A DNA stretch of 56,877 nucleotides from Candidatus Omnitrophota bacterium (lineage in GTDB: Bacteria > Hinthialibacterota > Hinthialibacteria > Hinthialibacterales > Hinthialibacteraceae), in NCBI GenBank assembly GCA_016934335.1, contig JAFGTC010000285.1, positions 1-56,877 of the forward strand, in the 5' to 3' direction. The notes under the pieces are model-generated. The model was not told the DNA's origin, did not search any database, and was given only the letters and a program-made list of their open reading frames with translations. How positions within the stretch are numbered: the first letter of the stretch is position 1; every line of letters starts with the position of its first letter. A program made the position numbers and the translations under genes. Positions 1 to 8,924 of the stretch are shown one piece after another.

Positions 1-62
1 GGATAATTGTTAAAATTGCGATGATGTATAAAAAAATTTTCAAATGTGGATTTTCCCATGAT

Positions 63-91
63 CAGTTACATCCCAGACATTCATGTAACTG
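63..91. promoter_or_regulatory. Perfect 9-bp inverted repeat upstream of the chemoreceptor gene
   Basis: CAGTTACAT at 63-71 and ATGTAACTG at 83-91 are perfect inverted repeats separated by 11 bases. No T-tract follows, so it looks more like an operator dyad or a transcript hairpin than an intrinsic terminator. It lies about 200 bases before the chemoreceptor start. The rest of 1-293 is AT-rich, and I see no gene in it and no convincing promoter match. Confidence 0.35.
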
Positions 92-293
92 AGTTGGTTA
101 CAAAAGGGAAGAAATATGGAGGATATTATTGATGCAAAAAAAAATGTTTCATGCAATAAAGTAATCAAATATTGTAGGTTAATCTCTCTCATACTTCGTC
201 AATTACTAATTGTATAGATAATCTTGGCATTCAATTTGCACATTAAGAAGCCAATGTTGCATATTCAATTTTCATTGAGAGGATGATCCAACT

Positions 294-2747
294 ATGCGAT
301 TCAAAGATTTGAAAATCGGAACGAAGCAGGGCGTGGGATTCGGACTGATGATCCTCATCACCACAGTATTGGGATTTACGGCGTATTACATGTTTAGTGA
401 AATTGCGGAAGGAGATCGTCAGGTCAGTTCTTTTTATATCCCGGGAACGCAATTAGCGACAGGCGTGGAAATGAATTCATGGGCGTCTTATATTGAGGAA
501 AAGAACTATTATATTTATAGGGATAAGAAGTCTGAGCAGGCATTCCAAGAACTCATCGCTAAAACCGACCAGCAATTGAAAGACCTTCAAGCGCTTGTAG
601 ACAATAACGACTATGATGACCTGGATGAATTCATTCAACAGGCCGGCGCATCCATCGACAACTTCAAACGAATGTTTCAGCAATTCGTGGATAAGGAGAA
701 GGAGAATAACGATCTCCTCAACGGGACCTTAGCGACTGCGAGGAAAACGGCTCAAGAAACGTCTCGAAATTTTCTGAAGTTAAGCACGCAAGAATACACC
801 GATTCACAAAATGCCATGCTCAAAGCGCAGGAAATTAAATCCTTAATCTATCAAATGCGGTTGAGTTTGAGTACTTACTTGGTATTCAAAGACGACGTGT
901 ACTATGAAGAATTTCAAAAGATATATAAAGATACGGGCAATCTTGTAGATCAATTAAATCAATCGGCGATGCTTCCGGCTGACCAAGAAAAACTGAGCAA
1001 GCTCAGCCAGGCGCTGCAGCAATATGGCGAAGCGGCGTCCGCCTGGAAAAGTCAAACGGAGAAGGATCGTTCGTATGAAGAGGGCAATCCAGCCATTGCG
1101 TCTCAAGCAAACGTCCGCATCAAAGAAGAATCTTTGAAAAATAAAGGGATATCTTTACTTCAAGAAGTAGATGCTTATTTATCGTCAATGCAATCGAACG
1201 CTCAGAACGATTTGCAAATGATGTTAACTGCGCAGGACGGAAGCCAAATCCTCGAAGATGTAATTACGGACTTTGTAAAGTATATTTCCAGTAAAAACGA
1301 ACAGGATTGGACGACTGCGCTAGATCTCTATAAAGGCATCGAACCGCTTGCTGCTCAAATGATCGAACTCGCTGACAGGGAGGAAGATAAACAACTCATC
1401 AATCAAGTATCCCAGAGTATGAAAGATTATATGGCGGCGGCGGAGACTTGGAGAAACAACGATCAGGAAATTGAAGGAACTATTGCGCCCGCATTGAGAA
1501 AAAGCGGAGAAGACGCCGTCGCCGCCGCGCAAGCCATGCAAAATACAGCATGGGAGACAACGATTGGCATTCTGGATGAAATCGATGCCATGTCGGATCA
1601 ATCCATGACTATCATAATCATCGCCATCCTTATCGCTGTCTTCATTGGCGTCATTGCGGGAATTGTCATAACCCGAACCATTACAACTCCAATTCGCAAT
1701 GTCGTGAGCTATATGCTGCGTGTGTCGGATGGCGATTTAACCCGAGAAACACAGGAAATTGTCAGAGAAAGTCTTAATCAGAAAGATGAAATCGGCGTAT
1801 TGACGCAAACCCTGGTGGAAATGACCCAGAAATTATCAGACGTCATCAGCGGCATTCGACAGGCCGCCGGACAAGTGGCCGCCAGTTCGGAAGAACTGTC
1901 CAACTCGTCGCAAGGTTTGGCCAACGCCGCGAGTGAACAGGCCGCCAACCTGGAGGAAACTTCGGCCTCCATCGAAGAACTGAACTCATCCATCGAACAA
2001 AACGCCCTTAACGCTCAAAACACGACCGACGTCACCAATCAAGCCTCTCAGGACGCCGATGAAGGCGGCAAAGCCGTGATGGAAACCGTCGACGCCATGA
2101 AAAAGATCGCCGATCAAATTCGCATCATCGACGATATCGCCGATCAAACCAACTTGCTGGCCCTCAACGCCGCCATTGAAGCGGCGCGCGCCGGTGAGAT
2201 GGGCAAAGGATTCGCCGTCGTGGCGGACGAAGTCCGCAAACTGGCCGAACGAAGCCAACAAGCCGCCAAAGAGATCAGCAACTTGTCGGAAACCAGCGTC
2301 GCACAAGCGGAAAACGCCGGCAAACTGATCCAACAAGTCGTTCCGGCGATTCAAAAAGCCGCCGAACTGGTGCAGGAAATCAATGCTACGTGCGCAGAGC
2401 AGAAAAACGGAGCTGAACAAATCCAAACGGCCGTCATGCAACTCGATCAGGTCACCCAGGAAAATTCCGCCACTAGCGAAGAGTCGGCGTCCGCCAGCGA
2501 AGAACTTTCCGCTCAGGCGCAAGCTATGCAGGAAATGGTTGATCAATTTAAGGTTAGTGACAATTCACTGAAGGATGCTCATTATACAAAGACTTCTTCG
2601 CATAAAGAATTGTATGGCGGTTCAAGCCGGCATCCCGCCAAAACGAATCAATCTTTTTCCTCGCCCAAACAGGTTAAGCAAAAATATGCTTCCTCTCAAA
2701 CCGCGGCGCCCATGATTGAACATAAAGAAGAATTCAAAGAATTCTAA
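294..2747 (+). CDS. Methyl-accepting chemotaxis protein with long helical periplasmic sensor
   Basis: Transmembrane chemoreceptor that would signal through CheW/CheA. Visible order in 817 residues: TM1 about 13-34; a periplasmic region of about 400 residues, all predicted-helical in character; TM2 about 438-460; HAMP about 461-515; then the cytoplasmic signalling hairpin, with the diagnostic tip [19 protein letters not shown] at 617-635. Candidate methylation sites are the Glu pairs near 554-555 and 729-730. A polar linker of about 55 residues ends in EFKEF, which fits the x-[HFYW]-x-x-[HFYW] CheR-docking pentapeptide. The sensor appears to hold three modules of similar design (about 56-150, 177-285, 318-420), so it is longer than a two-bundle HBM-type sensor. 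GAGAGGA upstream supports the ATG at 294. No other che gene is nearby and the ligand is unknown. Confidence 0.95.
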   Translation: MRFKDLKIGTKQGVGFGLMILITTVLGFTAYYMFSEIAEGDRQVSSFYIPGTQLATGVEMNSWASYIEEKNYYIYRDKKSEQAFQELIAKTDQQLKDLQALVDNNDYDDLDEFIQQAGASIDNFKRMFQQFVDKEKENNDLLNGTLATARKTAQETSRNFLKLSTQEYTDSQNAMLKAQEIKSLIYQMRLSLSTYLVFKDDVYYEEFQKIYKDTGNLVDQLNQSAMLPADQEKLSKLSQALQQYGEAASAWKSQTEKDRSYEEGNPAIASQANVRIKEESLKNKGISLLQEVDAYLSSMQSNAQNDLQMMLTAQDGSQILEDVITDFVKYISSKNEQDWTTALDLYKGIEPLAAQMIELADREEDKQLINQVSQSMKDYMAAAETWRNNDQEIEGTIAPALRKSGEDAVAAAQAMQNTAWETTIGILDEIDAMSDQSMTIIIIAILIAVFIGVIAGIVITRTITTPIRNVVSYMLRVSDGDLTRETQEIVRESLNQKDEIGVLTQTLVEMTQKLSDVISGIRQAAGQVAASSEELSNSSQGLANAASEQAANLEETSASIEELNSSIEQNALNAQNTTDVTNQASQDADEGGKAVMETVDAMKKIADQIRIIDDIADQTNLLALNAAIEAARAGEMGKGFAVVADEVRKLAERSQQAAKEISNLSETSVAQAENAGKLIQQVVPAIQKAAELVQEINATCAEQKNGAEQIQTAVMQLDQVTQENSATSEESASASEELSAQAQAMQEMVDQFKVSDNSLKDAHYTKTSSHKELYGGSSRHPAKTNQSFSSPKQVKQKYASSQTAAPMIEHKEEFKEF

Positions 2748-2758
2748 TCTTTGCAGAA

Positions 2759-2785
2759 GAGGGGGCGAACCTTGTTCGCCCCCTC
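2759..2785 (+). terminator. GC-rich hairpin after the chemoreceptor gene
   Basis: GAGGGGGCGAAC (2759-2770) pairs perfectly with GTTCGCCCCCTC (2774-2785) around a 3-base loop, 12 bases after the stop codon. The stem is very stable, but the T-rich run begins only about 20 bases later. It is therefore a probable rather than a textbook intrinsic terminator. Confidence 0.6.
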
Positions 2786-3007
2786 GGCATCCCCCTTAAG
2801 ACATTTTTCTTTTATCTCGATCCCCTGCCTACGCTCATCAACAAGAAAGATTATTGGAAGTAATTCAAAAGTTCCCCCTCCTTTTTTACTTTTTTAATTG
2901 ACATCCTGACGATTCAATTTAAAAATCAAGACAATGACGGCTGATTGAACCCTTGCCAACCATGCGCCTTACATCCAATTGATGAGCAGGGCGAAAGGAT
3001 TGAAAGA

Positions 3008-5683
3008 ATGGAATCCAAATGTCTTCATCACAGATCCGTCTTGTTTGTTGAGCTGCTTTGCCTTTCCGCCGCCTCGATTTGCGCACCTCAGGATCGACCG
3101 ACGATCCGCATCGACAACCCATCCAACTATGATCGCAGCCATGAATGGATCGAATTCGGCGTCCCTTTCCCTCGTGAATGGGATCTAGCCTCGCCAGAGG
3201 TTTTGCTGCTTCAGGATGAAAGCGGCTCTCCCATTCCATCTCAATACAAGGTTTCAGCGCGTTGGGGATCTCCGATCGACTCGTCCGCTCCCGTCAAATG
3301 GCTGCATGTCGCGGCGCAGGCGTCTTTGCCAGCTTCTTCCAGTATTCTCGTCAGTCTCGATCGAACCAGCGCAGGACCGCCGCCGGCGGACTCGATCAAG
3401 ATCGATGAAGCGACGCCTGGAAAGATCATCATCGATACGGGCGCCGCTCTTTTTGAACTCAACGATTATAAAAATTTCAATCTATTTCACCAGGCGACAA
3501 TCGGCGGGCGTCCTCTTTTAATACCGCTATCCGCCAGGGAAGCCATAAGTTATACGCCGGATGAAGGCGTCGATATTGTCGATAAGGAGACTCTGACGAT
3601 CACGCCGCGCACAACGAATCTCACTATCGAACAATTCGGGGCGTTCACGGCCGTCGTGAAAGCCGAAGGAAGTTTGCGGAATGACGCCTCCGAAGCCGTT
3701 CTCGATTTTACCGCCCGTCTACATTTTTTCTACCAGAGCGCCGCTGTTTTCGTTGATTTCACGGTCGAGAACAATCACCCGATCATCGAGGGAGAATGGG
3801 GACAGCCGGGTAATGCGTACAACCAAGGGGATCCATACAGCGTATATATCGGCGGTCTTACGTTAAGCCTCCAACTGAACGGCAGCGGCGCATCAAGCCG
3901 GTTTCTAGCAGAAAACGATCTTTCTGTAACCGCCGAAAACGGCGTTTTGACGCTGTATCAGGATTCCAGCGGAACGGAATTTTGGGACGTTTATACCGGC
4001 GAAGTAGGATGGCCGGGCATGGAGGCGTCGGCTCATCCCCGCCTGCAATCCTATTGCGGGCAAAACGGATTTACACTCTCCGGCGAGCCGCTGGCTGATC
4101 CTCTATCCGGCCGGCAGTCGCAAGGTTGGATGACGCTGATTCACGGCGAGGATCCCGCGCCCCGGCTGACAGTCGCCGTGCGGGATTTCTGGCAAAATTT
4201 CCCCAAGGAGATACAAGCGAGCGCCGACGGGCGACTTTCCGTGAATTTATTTCCCCATGGGGAGACATTTCATCACAATTTTCGCGTCGGTGAAGAAAAA
4301 ACTCACACGATTTTGTTCGATTTCGGGATTGGAGCGATGGATTCTCAACAAGCGGCGCAAATCGCCGATGCCTTTCAACATCCCCTGACGGCGACGGTTT
4401 CGCCGCAGTGGATTCTTTCGTCGAAGGTTCTCGGTGAAGTTCCTCCCGTGGATCCGGCTCGATGGCCGGAGTATGAAGATTATGTCCGAACCGCCCTTGA
4501 ACCCAGTCGAATTTTCGATCCCGTCATACACGATCCCAACTTTGGCAATACGTCTCTCTTGCAATCTATTGAGCGATACAACATATACGGCTGGCAGGAC
4601 AACGGCGACATCCCTCTCGACTACGAAGCGTTCGGCGAAAATCAGGCCGGCCAGATGAATCTCAAATATTGGTTTCTTTATGGCTTGTTTATCCAGTATT
4701 GCCGATCGGGCGATCCTGCCTGGCTTACGCTGGCGCGGCCGGGGGCTCGGCATATAGCCGACATCGATCATTTGCACATTCCCGATGAAGGGATTCAACA
4801 TTGGGCGCATGGCGCTTATTTCGGTCATAGCCAACATGACGAACCGGGCAACTTGAATCCGAACCGGAACAGCAACTCGCCCAGCGTCGATCTTGTGTTC
4901 GGCGTTCCCGGTTTGATTTTGGGGTATTATTTGACCGGCGAGACTCGTTTTGCCGAAGTTGTTCTCGAAGCGCTGCAATCCTATCGCTCCATGAGTGAAT
5001 TCGCCGAATTCGATGCGCCGGTCGAGTGGGAGTCGGTCATCCAACGGGGTCAAGCCAACCTGATTTTTGCTTATATGGAAGGCTATAAATTCACCGGCGA
5101 TTATCAATGGTTCGAGCAGCTCAATCGTATCGTCCAACCGCTGGGCGATTTAAGCAATAAGGGATGGACGACCGATCCCGGCGCCTACGGCGCTGAGCAT
5201 CCCGGTTATTATTTGCGGATGTTTATGTTTAACCAGGTTCTTTGGACGCTGGGGCGATACCTTGATTTTCTCCAGGAATATGGATTGCCGGATGAATATC
5301 AGATTGCTGCGGCCATGCAAGCCTATGGGGATTTTGTCATCGACTTCGTCATGCAGGAATATCCTCCCGGCAGCGGTCGGGCCGTTCATCCCTATGATTT
5401 TGTATTCGATGGAAGCGATCCCAGTTATCTTGACGTCAATAATTGGGCGCTGGTCATGGCCGACGCTTTGGCTTATATTTATAAATACACAGGCGAACAA
5501 CGCTTCCTGGATGCGGCTGAACGATTCTATAGGACGGGCGCGATCGATCCAGTCTTTGAAGGTGATCCACCCGTTTACCTGGGAAGCAAGGATTTGGTAA
5601 ACGCGCTGAACTGGGGCATGGTCTACATGAATCAAGCCAATCAAGCCGCGTTCATCCCGCGATCCGATTGGATGGTTTATTGA
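3008..5683 (+). CDS. Secreted YetA/PcRGLX-like exo-rhamnogalacturonan lyase family protein
   Basis: Probable extracytoplasmic polysaccharide-active protein of 891 residues. The N-terminal part (PTIRIDNPSNYDRSHEWIEFG and onward) resembles the RIFT-barrel domain of YetA/PcRGLX-type exo-rhamnogalacturonan lyases. It is followed by a beta-sandwich and a C-terminal helical toroid rich in W, Y and H (about 480-870). The first possible start is a TTG at 2945. The ATG at 3008 is preferred because AAAGGA precedes it and because it gives a hydrophobic signal sequence ending near CLSAASICA. The last residues are SDWMVY, a C-terminal motif shared with two CBM9-like proteins in this window. Family assignment is by overall resemblance; I cannot verify catalytic residues. 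Substrate is inferred from the rhamnosidase and GH28-like genes nearby. Confidence 0.65.
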   Translation: MESKCLHHRSVLFVELLCLSAASICAPQDRPTIRIDNPSNYDRSHEWIEFGVPFPREWDLASPEVLLLQDESGSPIPSQYKVSARWGSPIDSSAPVKWLHVAAQASLPASSSILVSLDRTSAGPPPADSIKIDEATPGKIIIDTGAALFELNDYKNFNLFHQATIGGRPLLIPLSAREAISYTPDEGVDIVDKETLTITPRTTNLTIEQFGAFTAVVKAEGSLRNDASEAVLDFTARLHFFYQSAAVFVDFTVENNHPIIEGEWGQPGNAYNQGDPYSVYIGGLTLSLQLNGSGASSRFLAENDLSVTAENGVLTLYQDSSGTEFWDVYTGEVGWPGMEASAHPRLQSYCGQNGFTLSGEPLADPLSGRQSQGWMTLIHGEDPAPRLTVAVRDFWQNFPKEIQASADGRLSVNLFPHGETFHHNFRVGEEKTHTILFDFGIGAMDSQQAAQIADAFQHPLTATVSPQWILSSKVLGEVPPVDPARWPEYEDYVRTALEPSRIFDPVIHDPNFGNTSLLQSIERYNIYGWQDNGDIPLDYEAFGENQAGQMNLKYWFLYGLFIQYCRSGDPAWLTLARPGARHIADIDHLHIPDEGIQHWAHGAYFGHSQHDEPGNLNPNRNSNSPSVDLVFGVPGLILGYYLTGETRFAEVVLEALQSYRSMSEFAEFDAPVEWESVIQRGQANLIFAYMEGYKFTGDYQWFEQLNRIVQPLGDLSNKGWTTDPGAYGAEHPGYYLRMFMFNQVLWTLGRYLDFLQEYGLPDEYQIAAAMQAYGDFVIDFVMQEYPPGSGRAVHPYDFVFDGSDPSYLDVNNWALVMADALAYIYKYTGEQRFLDAAERFYRTGAIDPVFEGDPPVYLGSKDLVNALNWGMVYMNQANQAAFIPRSDWMVY

Positions 5684-5755
5684 TTGTTCTCTTTCAAAAA
5701 TTTCATCCTGGCGTAAAGTAATTTTTGTGAAGATACAACGATTGATGAGGGAATT

Positions 5756-6583
5756 ATGGCAAGCGGAAAAAAAGCGGCGCTTTACGGTTGTTTGGGATGC
5801 GGTGGATTTTTACTGCTCGTAATATTATTGCTGATCGCCGGCGTCGGGTTCCTTTCCTACCAGGGATATAAGTTCGGGAAAGGCGTGGGAGAATCTTATA
5901 ACCAAACGGCGCTCGAATACAACGAGACCAACCGCGAATTCACATTCACTCCGCCGGAAAACGGCGTCATGGACGCGCAGAGAGTCGAAGCGCTGTTGGA
6001 TATTCGATCACATTTGGTCGAATTCTCGAACGGAAAACTCGAAGCATTGGAGCAAACCGGCGTTGAGATAGGAGAAACATTTGACGCCCCCGGCCTTTTT
6101 AACAAAATTCACGGCGCAAAAAAAATTGCGCACATCGTTCAGCAAGCCGCCCACCTGGCGTCCGACATCGGCCAAGAACACATTCGCCTTCTACGCTCGC
6201 AAGCGATGTCGGCCAAGGAATACCAATGGATCATGAAGACTTATTTAGGAACATTAAGTCAGGCGGCGAATCAAAACATCCAGGATGCGTCAAAAATGTG
6301 GAGCGATTATTTGGTCGATTTAGAATCGTCTCGTCAAAAAATGGGAGACATGAACATCGATACAGGGCGGCATCGAATTCGCGGCCAAGATTTTAATCAT
6401 CATGAATTGGAAGGGCGCTTAAAAGACGTTCCTTTCCTGCAGGAAAACTACGATATCTTTCAAAAAACTTCTCAACAACTACTGCCGGGTGAAAACGCCG
6501 CTATACTCGATTTCCTGGCAATCCAATTGGATGAATTTATCCAGGAATCCATCAAAAACGCCGGTGGTCAGGGACGGGAATAG
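5756..6583 (+). CDS. Uncharacterised membrane-anchored helical protein
   Basis: 275 residues. A short lysine-bearing N-terminus is followed by a Cys/Gly-containing transmembrane helix (about 9-36: YGCLGCGGFLLLVILLLIAG), then a soluble mostly helical domain that should lie outside the cytoplasmic membrane. It contains a MSAKEYQWI segment near residue 155, similar to an MS-x-x-EY-x-WI pattern I associate with other unnamed bacterial membrane proteins. The start follows TGAGGGA with suitable spacing. It lies 72 bases after the lyase gene and may be co-transcribed. I do not recognise a function. Confidence 0.75.
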   Translation: MASGKKAALYGCLGCGGFLLLVILLLIAGVGFLSYQGYKFGKGVGESYNQTALEYNETNREFTFTPPENGVMDAQRVEALLDIRSHLVEFSNGKLEALEQTGVEIGETFDAPGLFNKIHGAKKIAHIVQQAAHLASDIGQEHIRLLRSQAMSAKEYQWIMKTYLGTLSQAANQNIQDASKMWSDYLVDLESSRQKMGDMNIDTGRHRIRGQDFNHHELEGRLKDVPFLQENYDIFQKTSQQLLPGENAAILDFLAIQLDEFIQESIKNAGGQGRE

Positions 6584-7032
6584 CGGCCGGTAAGACATAA
6601 TATGTAAGATATCAGAATCAAGATCAAACGATTCAACGCTTCGGTTGATAGGAAGCCCGCTGCGCGACCACTTTTTTGATTTGCGTACTCCAAAAGTGTT
6701 TATGGATGGGATCTGAGGATTGATCGTTTTTGACAATTCGAAGCGCGCGCCTCCAATTGATTCTATAATGGGAAAACAGATGAAAGGCGATTTCGCATTG
6801 AGACATTTTTTTTAGAGTGACTATGGCCATCGATCCATGTCCTTACCTAATGCGATGAGCAGTCCAAATATGCGGACCGCTTGTTAGAATTATCGGCAAA
6901 GAATGGTTTTTCCTTGATTGATTAGGTTGTCCAGAGAGGGAAAAACGAGAAAAAGCGAAATTCTTTATTTCGCCTCCTTGAAGAAAAAGCACTTTATAAC
7001 TAGGATATTCAACGTGAAGAATAGACAAACAT
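6584..7032. other. Intergenic region without a convincing gene
   Basis: About 450 bases between the unknown membrane protein and tRNA-Pro. It holds only short reading frames with poor starts. A 65-codon minus-strand frame (6633-6830) is open but has no recognisable similarity. No hairpin with a T-tract was seen. Confidence 0.5.
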
Positions 7033-7106
7033 CGGGGCGTAGCGCAGCCTGGTAGCGTGACTGCTTCGGGAGCAGTAGGTCGCTGGTTCAAATCCAGTCG
7101 CCCCGA
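7033..7106 (+). tRNA. tRNA-Pro (anticodon CGG)
   Basis: A full cloverleaf can be drawn. The acceptor stem is CGGGGCG (7033-7039) with CGCCCCG (7099-7105) and discriminator A at 7106. The D-arm contains AGCCTGGTAGCG. The anticodon stem is ACTGC/GCAGT around loop TTCGGGA, with anticodon CGG at 7067-7069, which reads CCG proline codons. The T-arm is GCTGG-TTCAAAT-CCAGT with one G-T pair. CCA is not encoded. The gene stands alone, and I saw no repeat of its 3' end downstream, so nothing suggests use as an integration site. Confidence 0.97.
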
Positions 7107-7564
7107 TTTTCAAAACCTTCCTTCCTATCCCTTATAATCCTATAAAAAGTATAGACTTACGGAAAAATTCCAAAAAAGAACCATGCCCAAGGGCGCGTTT
7201 TCTTGCGTTTATTCAATTGACTATACCCCCTATAAACGTATGAATTTTCCATTCTTTGCGCCTTGAAAAAAATCGGTTGAAAACAAAGATTTCTTTGCGC
7301 TCATTGTATCCGACGCCGTTAGCGATCTCCCATACTAGCGTAGTTTTGATGAATTGAATGTGATAATATTTTTTTAATTGAATTGTTGTTTGATCCAATG
7401 CGTTTGTCAGGCTTTTCGGGAAATGGGCTCATGCAATACGATGCGATCACTTTCTCCATTTTTTACATTTTCCACTCCATTTTTTCTATTGCATACTTAT
7501 TTCATTTACTATGTACGGTGAATAGAAGATTTGATCTTACTATTCTTCATGAAAGGAAATCTCT
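7107..7564. other. AT-rich intergenic region
   Basis: 458 bases between the tRNA and the oxidoreductase gene. It includes a CTCCATTTTTT element repeated twice about 20 bases apart (near 7454-7485). A TTGACT box near 7218 with TATGAA 16 bases further on is a weak promoter candidate. No supported gene. Confidence 0.4.
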
Positions 7565-8884
7565 ATGAAACTCATCAACCGTCGCCTTTTTGTCAAGAAG
7601 AGCGCCTTGGCGGCAGGCGCCGCCTGCTTTCCCCTGATCGTTCCATCTTCCGTATTATGCCGGGAAAATGCAACCGCCCTCAGCGATAAAATTGTTATGG
7701 GATGCATTGGTCTCGGCATCCGTGGAACCAGCAATATGCGGCAGTTCCTCCGCTATGAAGACGTACGCGTCATGGCTGTATGCGATGTGTTTAAAAGCCA
7801 GCGCCAAAAAGCGAAAGAGATTGTCGACGATTATTACGTCAATCAAGAATGCGCCGTTTACAACGATTTTAGAGAATTGATCGATCGAAAAGATATCGAC
7901 GCCATCAGCATCGCTGTCCCGGATCATTGGCATGTCCTGATCGGACTGGCCGCATCTCGCGCCGGAAAAGACATGTATTTCGAGAAGCCTGTCGGTTTGA
8001 GCATGGAGCAGGGGCAGGCGCTGCGCAAAGCAATTCAGGATAATAAGAATGTTTTCCAGTTTGGAACTCAGCAGCGCTCCTCCCGCGATTTTCGTTTTGC
8101 CTGCGAATTAACCCGAAATCAGCGCATCGGGGAATTGAAGACCATTTTTGTGGGCGCCCCGGCCAGTTGGCCGATTCCTCAAGATCCCGAAATCCCCGTT
8201 CCTGACGATCTGAATTATGACATGTGGCTGGGACCCGCTCCCATGGCGCCCTACAGCTATCAGCGCTGCCGTCCCTATACGCAAGAGGAAAGTTACAGCA
8301 CTTGGTATCATATCTACGATTATTGCTTGGGGTTCATCGCCAACTGGGGCGTTCATCATCTGGATATCGCTCAATGGGGAAACGGCTCCGACGATACAAC
8401 TCCAATCGATGTGGAGGGAAATGGAGAGTTTCCCCAAAAAGGAATCGCCAATTGCTGTATCAAGTGGGAACTGGAATTTCACTATGCCAACGGCGTGCGA
8501 ATGATCTATACCGACAATCAAGGAAGAGCCAAGCAGGGCGTTCGCTTCGAAGGAAGCAATGGCTGGGTGCATGTCAACCGTCAAGGCGTCGAAGCCGAGC
8601 CGAACTCATTACTTTCGGCGACAATCGGGCCGAATGAGATTCACCTGCCTGAAAGCGATGATCATCATCGCAACTTCTTGGATGCGGTGAAAAGCCGTAA
8701 AAAAACCATCTGCCCCGTCGAAACGGCGGTCCGGTCGGATACTCTCTGTCAACTATCCAACATCGCTGCTCGCCTGGGGCGGAAACTGCGCTGGAATCCG
8801 GATCAGGAAAAATTCATCGACGACCAAGAAGCGAACAATATGTTGAGCCGTCCCATGCGCGCGCCGTGGTCCTTAAAGGCCTAG
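7565..8884 (+). CDS. Tat-exported Gfo/Idh/MocA family oxidoreductase
   Basis: 439 residues. An N-terminal twin-arginine signal (NRRLFVKKSALAAG) indicates export in folded form, consistent with a bound NAD(P) cofactor. The Rossmann fold has GLGIRG at 49-54, and the family EKP motif sits at 140-142 (YFEKPVGL). The C-terminal half carries the beta-sheet substrate domain with a PE-rich end typical of exported members. The start is preceded by GAAAGGAAAT. It heads a plus-strand run with a ceramidase-like protein (40 bases on) and a sugar isomerase/epimerase. The family oxidises or reduces sugars, inositols and sugar acids; the substrate here cannot be read from sequence. Confidence 0.92.
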   Translation: MKLINRRLFVKKSALAAGAACFPLIVPSSVLCRENATALSDKIVMGCIGLGIRGTSNMRQFLRYEDVRVMAVCDVFKSQRQKAKEIVDDYYVNQECAVYNDFRELIDRKDIDAISIAVPDHWHVLIGLAASRAGKDMYFEKPVGLSMEQGQALRKAIQDNKNVFQFGTQQRSSRDFRFACELTRNQRIGELKTIFVGAPASWPIPQDPEIPVPDDLNYDMWLGPAPMAPYSYQRCRPYTQEESYSTWYHIYDYCLGFIANWGVHHLDIAQWGNGSDDTTPIDVEGNGEFPQKGIANCCIKWELEFHYANGVRMIYTDNQGRAKQGVRFEGSNGWVHVNRQGVEAEPNSLLSATIGPNEIHLPESDDHHRNFLDAVKSRKKTICPVETAVRSDTLCQLSNIAARLGRKLRWNPDQEKFIDDQEANNMLSRPMRAPWSLKA

Positions 8885-8924
8885 CGATTTCCCCTGCAAG
8901 TAGATCAGGAGATAGGAAAATAAA

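Noticed and set aside
1986-2546. 186-codon antisense frame in the chemoreceptor gene
   Set aside because: Shadow of the alanine- and glutamate-rich, GCC-biased signalling domain; no independent support.
4247-5137. 296-codon antisense frame in the lyase gene
   Set aside because: Shadow frame of a clear coding sequence, with no domain and no ribosome site.
5663-5680. Interpretation of the W-x-[VIL]-Y ends as an outer-membrane beta-barrel signal
   Set aside because: A C-terminal aromatic fits barrel proteins, but these three are soluble-type multidomain proteins with no barrel, so that explanation was not adopted.
6633-6830. 65-codon minus-strand frame with basic, His-rich product
   Set aside because: Only a weak AAGGA upstream, no similarity, and located in AT-rich intergenic DNA. 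Cannot be supported.
6843-7091. 82-codon minus-strand frame overlapping the tRNA
   Set aside because: Its first 15 or so codons are the complement of the tRNA-Pro gene.
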